Shown here in pieces: positions 1-5,772 of a stretch of 5,882 bases of DNA. The stretch lies in NCBI GenBank assembly GCA_025457785.1, contig JALOTS010000238.1:1-5882 (forward strand), given 5' to 3'. Position numbers and translations under genes: made by a program. The DNA comes from Pontiellaceae bacterium (GTDB lineage: Bacteria; Verrucomicrobiota; Kiritimatiellia; Kiritimatiellales; Tichowtungiaceae). Below the pieces are notes generated by a model, which worked only from the letters and a program-made list of their open reading frames with translations, was not told the DNA's origin and did not search any database. Position 1 is the stretch's first letter; each line of letters opens with the position of its first letter.

Positions 1-595
1 CGGTGCCTCCCGCAATATCCATCACACCGGCATTCAGCATCAAACTATCCACATCCAGTAATCCGCCTTTATGGATGGTTGTTCGCGTATAGAGAACCTC
101 TGATCCCGCGTAGTTTTCATTGTGGTAAAAGGCATTAGCGACCCGAACCGTTCCCTCGTGAATAGTGAGCGATCCGCTGGGGGCATTTAAATGTCCGACA
201 AAAAACCGGGAGTTAAAGGTGGCGGAGCCTTTGTTTTGAACGACGATGGAGCCGAATGAGGCGTACCCGACGGAATTATAGTCCGACGTGAGTGTTGCGG
301 TAAGAGAGCCTCCGTTAATAATCAGAGTTGCCGAACCGGCGGATGCAAGATGAATCGACCCGACCACAACATCACTGGTGATTTCCGCTTTAGCCCCGTT
401 AAGCAGCCGGGCAATGTCCAATGGGCCGGGAATGCCTGATGGAGTCTTCTTGTCCGAATAGACCCAAAGCGCTTCATTCGTCCAGTTGTTGTTCTCATTT
501 TTGTATCCGATGAAATCAAACCTTTCAGCCTGAACAGAATGGATTAGCGCCATGACACCCAGCGCGAATAAACACATTGTTTTTTTTGCGGGCAT
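1..595 (-). CDS. Secreted beta-helix/autotransporter-like surface protein, N-terminal part (runs off left edge)
   Basis: The frame is open from an ATG at 595 down to base 1 with no stop, giving 198 codons of a longer gene. The start is supported by an AAGGA Shine-Dalgarno (604-608) 8 nt upstream. Residues 1-23 form a textbook Sec signal peptide: a KK n-region, a hydrophobic core (MCLFALGVMALIHS) and a V-Q-A cleavage site before Glu24. The mature part opens with a Trp-rich stretch (NNWTNEALW), then short repeating beta-strand units rich in Gly, Ser, Thr, Ala and Asn, such as GSATLIINGGSLTAT and GSLTIHEGTVRVANA. This pattern is typical of right-handed beta-helix or autotransporter-type passenger regions, including large PEP-CTERM-type exoproteins of Verrucomicrobiota and relatives. 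The C-terminus, which would show an anchor or catalytic domain, is outside the window. It lies 56 bp downstream of the phosphatase gene on the same strand and could be co-transcribed or have its own promoter. Export is well supported; exact function is unknown. Confidence 0.8.
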   Translation of the reverse strand, partial: MPAKKTMCLFALGVMALIHSVQAERFDFIGYKNENNNWTNEALWVYSDKKTPSGIPGPLDIARLLNGAKAEITSDVVVGSIHLASAGSATLIINGGSLTATLTSDYNSVGYASFGSIVVQNKGSATFNSRFFVGHLNAPSGSLTIHEGTVRVANAFYHNENYAGSEVLYTRTTIHKGGLLDVDSLMLNAGVMDIAGGT

Positions 596-603
596 AACAC
601 GAT

Positions 604-608
604 TCCTT
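604..608 (-). promoter_or_regulatory. Ribosome binding site of the secreted beta-helix gene
   Basis: AAGGA on the minus strand, preceded by an A-rich run and 8 nt from the ATG at 595. It decides the start of the left-edge gene over a second in-frame ATG six codons further in. The 56-bp gap to the phosphatase stop shows no clear terminator or promoter. Confidence 0.6.
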
Positions 609-651
609 TTTTTCCGATCGGGCCGTATGGTAAACAAATATCCGGGGGAAA

Positions 652-1728
652 TCACTCTATTTTCAGGGCCAGAAGAGTCATGTCGTCATATTGGGGTTGA
701 GTGCCGATATGCAGAGCGATCTGGACACAAATGGTTTTAATCAGCGTTTCCACGTTGCCGGAGGCATCGGAACTGATGGTCTGGAAAAGATTTTCAGAAC
801 CCCATTCAGTGTTTCGGTCATCAAGCGCTTCCGTAATCCCGTCGGTGTAAACAACCACCACATCGCCGGAAGTCAGTTGAACGGAAACATCGTGAATGGC
901 CTCATCGAAAATAGCGGACTCGGCGAGTCCAATTGCAATGCCTTTTGCGTCGAGTGCTTCAAGGGTTTCGCAGCCGGCGCGTTTGAGCAACGGGCGTTCG
1001 TGACCGGCGCGGGCGAATTTGAGTTCGCGGGTACGGATGTTCAGCACCAGATAAAGCATGGTAATGAACATGTCTTCCGCGAGGTTGGCGCTTAAAACCC
1101 GGTTGAGTTCGGAAAGGATGCGTGACGGACTTTGTTCCTGAAGAGCCCGTGCGCGGAGAACGCCTTGGCAAACCGCCATCATCATGGCACCGCCAATTCC
1201 TTTTCCGGAGACATCGGCAATGGCGATTCCAAGATGTTCATCGTCGATGTGAAGCACATCATAATAATCCCCGCCGATATTAAAAGCAGGCAGGTTGCAG
1301 GCGGAAAGCTGAACCCCTTTAATTTTCGGAAGCTGCTGCGGAAGCAGGGAGGATTGAATTTGTTTTGCCGCCAGCATGTCGCGGTCAAGCTGCCGTTTTC
1401 GGTCCAGCTCGGCTTTGAGTCCTGCATAGTGAACGGGAACGGAGGCCTGGTCGGCCATGGCCTGAAGCAGGCTGAGGTCGCTGTAAGTAAAGGGCTGTCC
1501 ATCGGTGCGGTTGGTCAGCGCGATGACCCCAAGCACTTCATTGCCGAACCGCATCGGAACGATCAGGAGAGAATGGATTTTGAGAAACTCATTGGTATAG
1601 ACCGGAACACGCACGTCCATTTCTGCATCTTCAATGATGATGCCGGGAATCATAAAGCGGGGGGAAAATGCCGGAAACGGCGCGCGCGAAGAGCCGGGAA
1701 CGGTCCGGCGTAAAAAGATAAATGACAC
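652..1728 (-). CDS. SpoIIE/RsbU-type PP2C serine phosphatase with partial GAF domain (downstream fragment of a split gene)
   Basis: The 358-residue frame carries a complete PP2C-like SpoIIE phosphatase domain at about residues 135-356. Metal-binding Asp motifs are visible: GGDYYD (152-157), ADVSGKGIGG (171-180), YTDGITEA (294-301) and YDDMTLL (347-353). A helical linker (DRKRQLDRDMLAAKQIQSSLLP) precedes it, as in RsbU-like enzymes that dephosphorylate STAS anti-anti-sigma proteins. Residues 31-100 are the C-terminal half of a GAF domain (EDAEMDVRVPVY, SLLIVPMRFGNEVLGVIAL). Residues 1-25 do not look like GAF: they are the wrong frame of sequence whose GAF-like reading lies in the adjacent upstream ORF. 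The frame opens with a GTG lacking a Shine-Dalgarno, so this is probably not a real start. Translation may instead come by reinitiation at the ATG at 1653, by frameshifting, or not at all. The catalytic domain looks intact. It directly follows the STAS gene, its likely substrate. Confidence 0.8.
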   Translation of the reverse strand: MSFIFLRRTVPGSSRAPFPAFSPRFMIPGIIIEDAEMDVRVPVYTNEFLKIHSLLIVPMRFGNEVLGVIALTNRTDGQPFTYSDLSLLQAMADQASVPVHYAGLKAELDRKRQLDRDMLAAKQIQSSLLPQQLPKIKGVQLSACNLPAFNIGGDYYDVLHIDDEHLGIAIADVSGKGIGGAMMMAVCQGVLRARALQEQSPSRILSELNRVLSANLAEDMFITMLYLVLNIRTRELKFARAGHERPLLKRAGCETLEALDAKGIAIGLAESAIFDEAIHDVSVQLTSGDVVVVYTDGITEALDDRNTEWGSENLFQTISSDASGNVETLIKTICVQIALHIGTQPQYDDMTLLALKIE

Positions 1729-1990
1729 CGGAGGCGGCTTTCGCGGTTTTTGCAGTAAAGAAGAGAATCCGTTTAAGAAGAGATTCCATGTTCATTTCTT
1801 CCGCAGAGGAAAACACCTCTCCGATATTATGAATGAAATCAAAAACAACTTCGCGCTCCTGCCGCAGCGCGACATTTTGTCGGCGGAGTTTGCGGCTGCC
1901 GAAAAACATCCGGCTGACAAAGATGGAAAGGATCGCGCCGAGCAGGAAAAAGAAAATTTCCAATATTAATGTGGACGGTTGTTCAAACAT
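1631..1990 (-). pseudogene. N-terminal fragment of the GAF-PP2C phosphatase: membrane helix + start of GAF domain, frame lost
   Basis: This 119-codon frame is the upstream half of the phosphatase gene. It has a single transmembrane helix at about residues 8-28 (ILEIFFFLLGAILSIFVSRM), then a basic, charged helix likely to be a coiled coil (RKLRRQNVALRQEREVVFDF), then the first helix and strands of a GAF domain (SLLKRILFFTAKTAKAASGV, ARAVSGIFPPLY). It ends abruptly with DSRHHH and a stop at 1631, while the GAF continues in the +1 frame downstream. The ATG at 1990 is preferred, with AGG 5 nt upstream; a GTG at 1996 directly abutting the STAS stop is an alternative that adds two residues. The fused ancestor would be about 445 residues: an inner-membrane protein with cytoplasmic GAF sensor and phosphatase. 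The lesion could be a real deletion, a base error, or an assembly collapse. Confidence 0.7.
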
Positions 1991-1996
1991 ACGCAC

Positions 1997-2515
1997 CTAC
2001 TCAAACCGGCTTACATCGGCTTTTAAGTATTCAATCACCCGCTTAAAGCGCGGGCGGTTTTCTTCACTCAGTTCCGAAAGGGTTTCGTGCGCCTGCAGGG
2101 CGGTTTCCGCCAGATCTTTTTTGGTTGCAGATCCAATCGGAAGCGTTTGAGAGATTTCCGCAGGCAGTTCATGCCCGTGGCTGTTTCCATAGTGGGCAAT
2201 CACCTGATCGACACCGAGCGTCGCCAGCAGCGCTCTGTTTTTTTCTGAAAGATGAATCAGTTCCAATGTCTGATTAAACTGTTTCAGACGTCCGGAAAGC
2301 CCGGCCAGTACGCCCATAAAGGTGCTGTCCATTCCGATGCAATCGGCAAGATCCAGCACGACCACGGAAAGCGGCAGTTTAGAGGTGACCTCCATGATAA
2401 ATTGTTTCAGAGAGGCGCTGACCTTAAATGATCCGCGTCCGGACACCCGGATAAAAACCTTGTTGCCGACCATGGCGGCCTGCAAGTCGTCGTTCGGTTG
2501 TTCCGCTTCAGTCAT
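1997..2515 (-). CDS. STAS-domain protein, anti-sigma-factor-antagonist type, with C-terminal helical extension
   Basis: The protein has 172 residues. Residues ~12-110 fit a STAS domain of the SpoIIAA/RsbV class: an N-terminal strand pair (KVFIRVSGRGSF), then VVVLDLADCIGMDSTFMGVL (51-70) holding the D-S-T motif where SpoIIAA-type proteins carry the phosphorylated Ser; here that is Ser64. LELIHLSEKNRALLATLGVDQVI follows, matching the end of the fold. About 60 further residues (113-172), predicted helical and charged (EENRPRFKRVIEYLKADVSR), go beyond the usual 100-120 residue antagonist. In the known partner-switching scheme the unphosphorylated form binds an anti-sigma kinase, and a PP2C phosphatase restores that form; such a phosphatase gene begins 6 nt downstream. 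The start is an ATG with AAGGAG 11 nt upstream, slightly long spacing. No kinase gene is present here, so the target is unknown. The STAS assignment is confident; the sigma-factor role is inferred. Confidence 0.87.
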   Translation of the reverse strand: MTEAEQPNDDLQAAMVGNKVFIRVSGRGSFKVSASLKQFIMEVTSKLPLSVVVLDLADCIGMDSTFMGVLAGLSGRLKQFNQTLELIHLSEKNRALLATLGVDQVIAHYGNSHGHELPAEISQTLPIGSATKKDLAETALQAHETLSELSEENRPRFKRVIEYLKADVSRFE

Positions 2516-2526
2516 AAATGAGAAAA

Positions 2527-2532
2527 CTCCTT
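2527..2532 (-). promoter_or_regulatory. Ribosome binding site of the STAS gene
   Basis: AAGGAG on the minus strand, 11 nt from the ATG at 2515. It is the strongest Shine-Dalgarno in the minus-strand cluster. No other in-frame start fits better, so it fixes the STAS start. It lies 7 nt downstream of the intergenic hairpin, so the hairpin could affect access to it. Confidence 0.55.
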
Positions 2533-2539
2533 ACCTTAA

Positions 2540-2570
2540 GCTGTCCGGAGTCTAATCGGCTCCGGATAGC
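2540..2570 (-). other. Intergenic hairpin between rsmI and the STAS gene
   Basis: Two 11-nt arms (2540-2550 and 2560-2570) pair around a 9-nt loop. The inner seven pairs (TCCGGAG/CTCCGGA) are perfect, and three outer pairs lie beyond one mismatch, which is a G-U wobble in plus-sense RNA and A-C in minus-sense RNA. The hairpin sits in the 80-bp gap after the rsmI stop and just upstream of the STAS ribosome binding site (2527-2532). No U-tract follows on the minus strand, so it is a poor intrinsic terminator. A partial attenuator, a processing site or a 3' stabiliser for the rsmI message are all possible. Confidence 0.45.
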
Positions 2571-2595
2571 AGTGCAAACGATAAGATGGAAAACC

Positions 2596-3273
2596 TTATT
2601 CCGCAGAATCAATGATGACCACGCACTCCCCTTTTACGGTTCGTTCGCCGAATTGCCTTCGGATCTGTTCCGGCGTGCCGCTCAGAAGTTCCTCAAACTT
2701 TTTCGTCAGCTCGCGTGCGACAAAAACAGAGCGGTCGGGGCCCATAACTGTTTCGATTTCCTCAAGCAGCGTCAGCAGACGGTAGGGTGATTCATACAGG
2801 ATCACCGGAACCGGCAGGGCGGCGCACTGTTCCAGTGTTCGCCGGCGGGCGCCGCTTTTACGCGCAAGAAACCCGGCAAAAAGGAACCCGTGCCCGCCGA
2901 ATCCGCTCAGCGCCAATGCGGTGGTTGCCGCCGTCGGGCCTGGTGCGGAGGTGATCATCACCCCCGCCGTGCGGCAGGCCGCCACAATGCGCGCCCCGGG
3001 GTCGGAAATGCAGGGCATTCCGGAGTCGGTAACCATGGCGACGGCTTCCCCGTTTTTAATCCGTTCGATTATTTCCCCGCACCGCCGGGCTTCATTGAAT
3101 TTATGGCAACTGATACAGCAGGTTTTAATTCCGAAATGAGTCAGTAGATTACGCGTTGTCCGCGTGTCTTCCGCAATAATCAGAGAAGCCCCTTGCAGCG
3201 TTTCGATGCCGCGTGAGGTCATATCGCCAAGATGGCCGATCGGTGTGCCGACAATATAGAGACCGGCATCCAT
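2596..3273 (-). CDS. rsmI: 16S rRNA (cytidine(1402)-2'-O)-methyltransferase RsmI
   Basis: RsmI uses S-adenosylmethionine to methylate the 2'-OH of C1402 in 16S rRNA, at the ribosomal P site. The 225-residue protein shows the family's tetrapyrrole-methylase-type motifs in order: LYIVGTPIGHLGDMTSR (5-21), AEDTRTTRNLL (34-44), VTDSGMPCISDPG (81-93), PGPTAATTALALSGF (111-125), FAGFLARKSGARRRTLE (132-148), YESPYRLL (160-167), ARELTKKFEE (186-195) and the terminal KGECVVII (214-221). It is shorter than E. coli RsmI (286), ending soon after the KGE motif and lacking the C-terminal helical extension; compact versions of this kind are known, so this is not clearly a truncation. Small departures from the E. 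coli-like consensus are GHLGD for GNLxD and SGMPCISDPG for AGTPLIxDPG. The ATG overlaps the maf stop in a TAATG, with GGAG (3282-3285) 8 nt upstream inside maf, which suggests translational coupling. Confidence 0.95.
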   Translation of the reverse strand: MDAGLYIVGTPIGHLGDMTSRGIETLQGASLIIAEDTRTTRNLLTHFGIKTCCISCHKFNEARRCGEIIERIKNGEAVAMVTDSGMPCISDPGARIVAACRTAGVMITSAPGPTAATTALALSGFGGHGFLFAGFLARKSGARRRTLEQCAALPVPVILYESPYRLLTLLEEIETVMGPDRSVFVARELTKKFEELLSGTPEQIRRQFGERTVKGECVVIIDSAE

Positions 3274-3833
3274 TAGAACGTCTCCAGGTGTTCAATGACT
3301 TCACATAGCGGCAGGCCAACCACGTTGGAATAGGAACCGTCGATGCGCCGCACCATACCCGCCGCGCCGTTTTGTATGGCATAAGCTCCGGCTTTGTCCA
3401 GCGGGTCGCCTGTGGCGACATAGGCCGCAATCTCTCTGTCGGAAAGCTCGCGGAACAGCACGGCGGTGGCAACATGGAAGCAAACCGTTTTCTCTGCGGA
3501 ACGCAGGCAGACTCCGGTAATGACCTCGTGAAGCTTTCCGGAGAGCAGGCGGAGCATCGCCGCGGCATCGTCAGCATCGGACGGTTTGCCGAGGATGCGC
3601 CCGTCGGAAGCCACCACGGTATCTGCGCCGAGCAGGATTTCACCGGGCTGAACCGGAAGGCTTTCCGCCTTTTCCCGTGCGGTGCGGACGGCGTATTCCG
3701 TCGGCGTTTCACCGGCGGGCTGCCGTTCGTCCGCATCCGGACGGATAATTTCGAAAGGAATCCCTGCGCACCGCAGCAGTTCCGCGCGTCGGGGCGAGGT
3801 ACTGGCAAGAATCAGTTTAAAACAGGTTTTCAT
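3273..3833 (-). CDS. maf: Maf/YhdE-type nucleoside triphosphate pyrophosphatase (septum formation protein Maf family)
   Basis: Maf proteins hydrolyse nucleoside triphosphates, including modified bases, to monophosphate plus pyrophosphate, and so clean the nucleotide pool in the cytoplasm. The 186-residue length is normal. Signature motifs are all visible: the substrate loop STSPRR (11-16), the catalytic Asp in GADTVV (Asp71), LGKP (81-84), SGKLHEVITG (98-107), GDPLDKAGAYAIQ (142-154) and GSYSNVVGLPL (166-176). The Q in AYAIQ and the SYSNVVGLPL ending fit the YhdE/dTTP-UTP pyrophosphatase branch better than the YceF branch, though this was judged by eye. The chosen ATG at 3833 places the STSPRR loop at the usual distance from the N-terminus; no clear Shine-Dalgarno precedes it. 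Its stop overlaps the rsmI start by one base (TAATG). It is the first gene of the minus-strand cluster, so the transcript probably starts in the divergent gap upstream. Confidence 0.94.
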   Translation of the reverse strand: MKTCFKLILASTSPRRAELLRCAGIPFEIIRPDADERQPAGETPTEYAVRTAREKAESLPVQPGEILLGADTVVASDGRILGKPSDADDAAAMLRLLSGKLHEVITGVCLRSAEKTVCFHVATAVLFRELSDREIAAYVATGDPLDKAGAYAIQNGAAGMVRRIDGSYSNVVGLPLCEVIEHLETF

Positions 3834-3847
3834 TACAGGGTTCGGAG

Positions 3848-3872
3848 GATAACGGGGACAAGATAAAGGGGA
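3848..3872. repeat. Imperfect tandem repeat GATAA(C/A)GGGGA upstream of maf
   Basis: Two 11-bp copies differ at one base and start 14 bp apart. They sit just upstream of the maf start codon, within its probable leader or promoter. The copies are short enough to arise by chance; a regulatory role is only a suggestion. Confidence 0.35.
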
Positions 3873-3969
3873 TACGCCGGTTGTGTCGAATGAATTATGT
3901 AACAGCAGCTACGGGAATACAAAGGATTGCCATTTGCGCTAAAATCGGGCACAACCACTCCAACAGTTT

Positions 3970-3974
3970 AAGGA
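3970..3974 (+). promoter_or_regulatory. Ribosome binding site of glnS
   Basis: AAGGA with a 7-nt spacer to the ATG at 3982. It agrees with the alignment of the GlnS N-terminus to E. coli GlnRS (NFI, II, then DLASGK) and fixes the start. Confidence 0.7.
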
Positions 3975-3981
3975 AAACAGT

Positions 3982-5628
3982 ATGAGCATACCAACCAGTA
4001 ATTTTATTCATGATATTATTGAAGCAGATTTGGCCTCCGGCAAATACACGGAAGTGGTTACCCGCTTCCCTCCCGAGCCTAACGGCTATCTGCACATTGG
4101 CCACGCCAAAGCCATTTGCCTCGATTTCGGCACCGCCCTCAAATACGGCGGACGCTGTCATTTGCGTTTTGACGATACCAACCCGACCGCTGAGGACACC
4201 GAGTATGTCGAAGCCATCGAAAACGATGTCCGCTGGCTCGGCTTTGACTGGGGTGAAAACCTTTTCTGGGCATCCGATTATTTCGGCCGCATGGTCGAAT
4301 GCGCCGTTGAGCTGATCAAGATCGGGAAGGCATATGTCTGCGATTTAAGCGTTGATGCGTTCAAAGAATATCGCGGCGTGCCGAACATCCCCGGCAAAGA
4401 ACCGGCAGGCCGCAGCCGTTCTATCGAGGAAAATCTCGATCTGTTCGAGCGGATGAAAAAGGGCGAATTTGCCGACGGAACGTATGTTTTGCGCGCAAAA
4501 ATCGATATGGCTTCGCCGAACCTGCACATGCGCGACCCGGCTATTTACCGTATTAAACACGCATCGCATCACAATACCGGCGATACCTGGTGCATCTATC
4601 CGATGTACGACTTCGCCCACTGTCTCGAAGACTCCATCGAAGGCGTTACCCATTCGATGTGTACACTCGAATTCGAAGTCCACCGCCCGCTCTACGACTG
4701 GATCCTCGAAACGCTCAATCTGTATCAGCCTCATCAGTACGAATTCGCCCGCCTCAACCTTACCTACACCATCATGAGCAAACGTAAACTGCTTGAGCTG
4801 GTGAAGGAAAACCTCGTCAACGGCTGGGATGATCCGCGCATGCCGACGATCTGCGGCATGCGCCGCCGGGGCTGCACGCCCGAAGCGATCCGCGCCTTCT
4901 GCACCGAAATCGGTGTCACCAAAACCGAAAGCCTGACCGATGTCGCTTTGCTCGAGCATCATGTGCGCAACGACCTTAACGAAATCGCGCCGCGCCGCAT
5001 GGCTGTACTTGATCCGCTCAAAGTGGTTATCACCAGTTATCCCGAAGGAGAGACCGAAGAATTCGAGCTGCCGAACCATCCCAATAAACCGGAAGCAGGC
5101 ACACGAACCGTTCCATTCACTCGCGAAATTTTCATCGAACGCGAAGATTTTATGGAAGAACCGTCGAAGAAATTCTTCCGCCTCGCACCCGGTACCGAAG
5201 TGCGCCTGCGCGGCGCTTATCTCGTCACCTGCACCCGAGTCATCAAAGACGCGGACGGAAATATCACAGAATTGCACTGCACGCACGATCCTGAATCGAA
5301 AGGCGGCAACGCGCCCGACGGACGGAAAGTCAAAGGCACCATTCACTGGGTCTCCGCACGGCACGGAATCAAAGCCGAAGTGCGCCTTTATGACCGTCTG
5401 TTCACCAGCGAAAATCCTGCGGCGGAAGAGCGCGATTTCAAAGACTATCTCAATCCAGATTCTCTAAAGGTCATTACCGGTATCATTGAACCCGGACTGG
5501 CGGCGGCCAAGGCCGGTGATAAATTCCAGTTCGAGCGTGTCGGCTACTTCTGCGCCGATTTGGACACGGCGGAATCCAAGCCCGTCTTCAACCGCACCGT
5601 CGGCCTGAAAGACTCGTGGAATAAATAA
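3982..5628 (+). CDS. glnS: Glutaminyl-tRNA synthetase (GlnRS), class I
   Basis: GlnRS attaches glutamine to tRNA-Gln in the cytoplasm using ATP. At 548 residues it matches the E. coli enzyme (554) almost end to end, missing only its last few residues. The class I Rossmann core holds the HIGH motif in FPPEPNGYLHIGHAK (29-43; His38-His41), the acceptor-binding region LRFDDTNP (61-68), CIYPMYDFAHCLEDSIEGVT (204-223), and the KMSKS-equivalent IMSKRK (264-269). GWDDPRMPTICGMRRRG (281-297) follows. The C-terminal anticodon-binding beta-barrels contain PNHPNKPEAGTR (364-375), DGRKVKGTIHWVSA (446-459) and the ending PVFNRTVGLKDSW. IMSK, rather than a GluRS-type motif, together with the paired barrels, separates it from GluRS. 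Its presence implies direct glutaminylation, though a parallel GatCAB route cannot be excluded from this window. It is monocistronic, transcribed away from maf and towards a convergent gene. Confidence 0.98.
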   Translation: MSIPTSNFIHDIIEADLASGKYTEVVTRFPPEPNGYLHIGHAKAICLDFGTALKYGGRCHLRFDDTNPTAEDTEYVEAIENDVRWLGFDWGENLFWASDYFGRMVECAVELIKIGKAYVCDLSVDAFKEYRGVPNIPGKEPAGRSRSIEENLDLFERMKKGEFADGTYVLRAKIDMASPNLHMRDPAIYRIKHASHHNTGDTWCIYPMYDFAHCLEDSIEGVTHSMCTLEFEVHRPLYDWILETLNLYQPHQYEFARLNLTYTIMSKRKLLELVKENLVNGWDDPRMPTICGMRRRGCTPEAIRAFCTEIGVTKTESLTDVALLEHHVRNDLNEIAPRRMAVLDPLKVVITSYPEGETEEFELPNHPNKPEAGTRTVPFTREIFIEREDFMEEPSKKFFRLAPGTEVRLRGAYLVTCTRVIKDADGNITELHCTHDPESKGGNAPDGRKVKGTIHWVSARHGIKAEVRLYDRLFTSENPAAEERDFKDYLNPDSLKVITGIIEPGLAAAKAGDKFQFERVGYFCADLDTAESKPVFNRTVGLKDSWNK

Positions 5629-5640
5629 ATTCAAGACGAC

Positions 5641-5669
5641 CAGACCGCAGCAAAAGTCTGATTCTTCTT
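5641..5669 (+). terminator. Possible weak terminator after glnS
   Basis: A 5-bp stem, CAGAC (5641-5645) with GTCTG (5656-5660), closes a 10-nt loop and is followed by a T-rich ATTCTTCTT. It starts 12 nt after the glnS stop. The stem is short, so this is a weak candidate; the hairpin at 5718-5751 is much stronger. Confidence 0.25.
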
Positions 5670-5717
5670 GGAAATATCTTTAAAATGAACCAGTGCATGC
5701 GGTTCTCCATGAAAACG

Positions 5718-5751
5718 TGAAAGACATGAGCCGTTAAGCTCATGTCTTTCA
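5718..5751. terminator. Perfect 14-bp hairpin between convergent genes, likely bidirectional terminator
   Basis: The arms 5718-5731 and 5738-5751 are exact reverse complements (TGAAAGACATGAGC against GCTCATGTCTTTCA) around a 6-nt loop, CGTTAA. The position between the glnS stop and the stop of the opposing gene suits a shared terminator. Neither side has a long U-tract: the plus side reads TCGTCATAG, the minus side CACGTTTTC with four Ts. Termination may therefore be imperfect, or the element may act mainly as a 3'-end stabiliser. The rest of 5629-5772 shows no gene. Confidence 0.7.
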
Positions 5752-5772
5752 TCGTCATAGATACACGCTTGA

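Larger units (their letters stand above)
3834..3981. promoter_or_regulatory. Divergent intergenic region between maf and glnS
   Basis: This 148-bp gap must hold promoters for the minus-strand maf cluster and the plus-strand glnS gene. I could not place a convincing -35/-10 pair for either: a TAAAAT at 3940-3945 is a possible glnS -10 but lacks a TTGACA-like partner at proper spacing. An 11-bp imperfect direct repeat, GATAACGGGGA (3848-3858) and GATAAAGGGGA (3862-3872), lies 15-39 bp upstream of the maf start and could be an operator or leader element. No T-box, riboswitch or tRNA-like fold is evident. Confidence 0.55.

Noticed and set aside
322..519. Small minus-strand frame inside the left-edge gene
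   Set aside because: It is in a different frame from the signal-peptide-bearing beta-repeat protein, which runs unbroken from 595 to the edge and has a good ribosome binding site.
1132..1713. 193-codon plus-strand open frame opposite the phosphatase
   Set aside because: The phosphatase motifs on the other strand explain the sequence; this translation looks random.
2596..3273. RsmI as a truncated pseudogene because it is shorter than the E. coli protein
   Set aside because: All conserved motifs through the terminal KGE are present and compact RsmI proteins are known, so the gene appears intact.
3149..3808. 219-codon minus-strand frame overlapping maf and rsmI
   Set aside because: It is an Arg/Pro/Ser-rich out-of-frame shadow; both overlapped genes have full motif sets in their own frames.
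3372..3866. 164-codon plus-strand open frame opposite maf
   Set aside because: It overlaps a clearly identified maf gene, and no motif or ribosome binding site supports it.
3940..3945. TAAAAT as a glnS -10 promoter element
   Set aside because: No -35-like hexamer lies 16-18 bp upstream, and the sigma-factor preferences of this lineage cannot be read from the window; kept only as a remark.
3879..3956. 7-bp inverted repeat GGTTGTG/CACAACC in the maf-glnS gap
   Set aside because: The arms are 64 nt apart and short, so chance is a sufficient explanation.
4345..5364. Long open frame (339 codons) on the minus strand opposite glnS
   Set aside because: It is fully inside glnS, whose identity is certain, and its translation has no recognisable domain and the odd composition of an antisense shadow.
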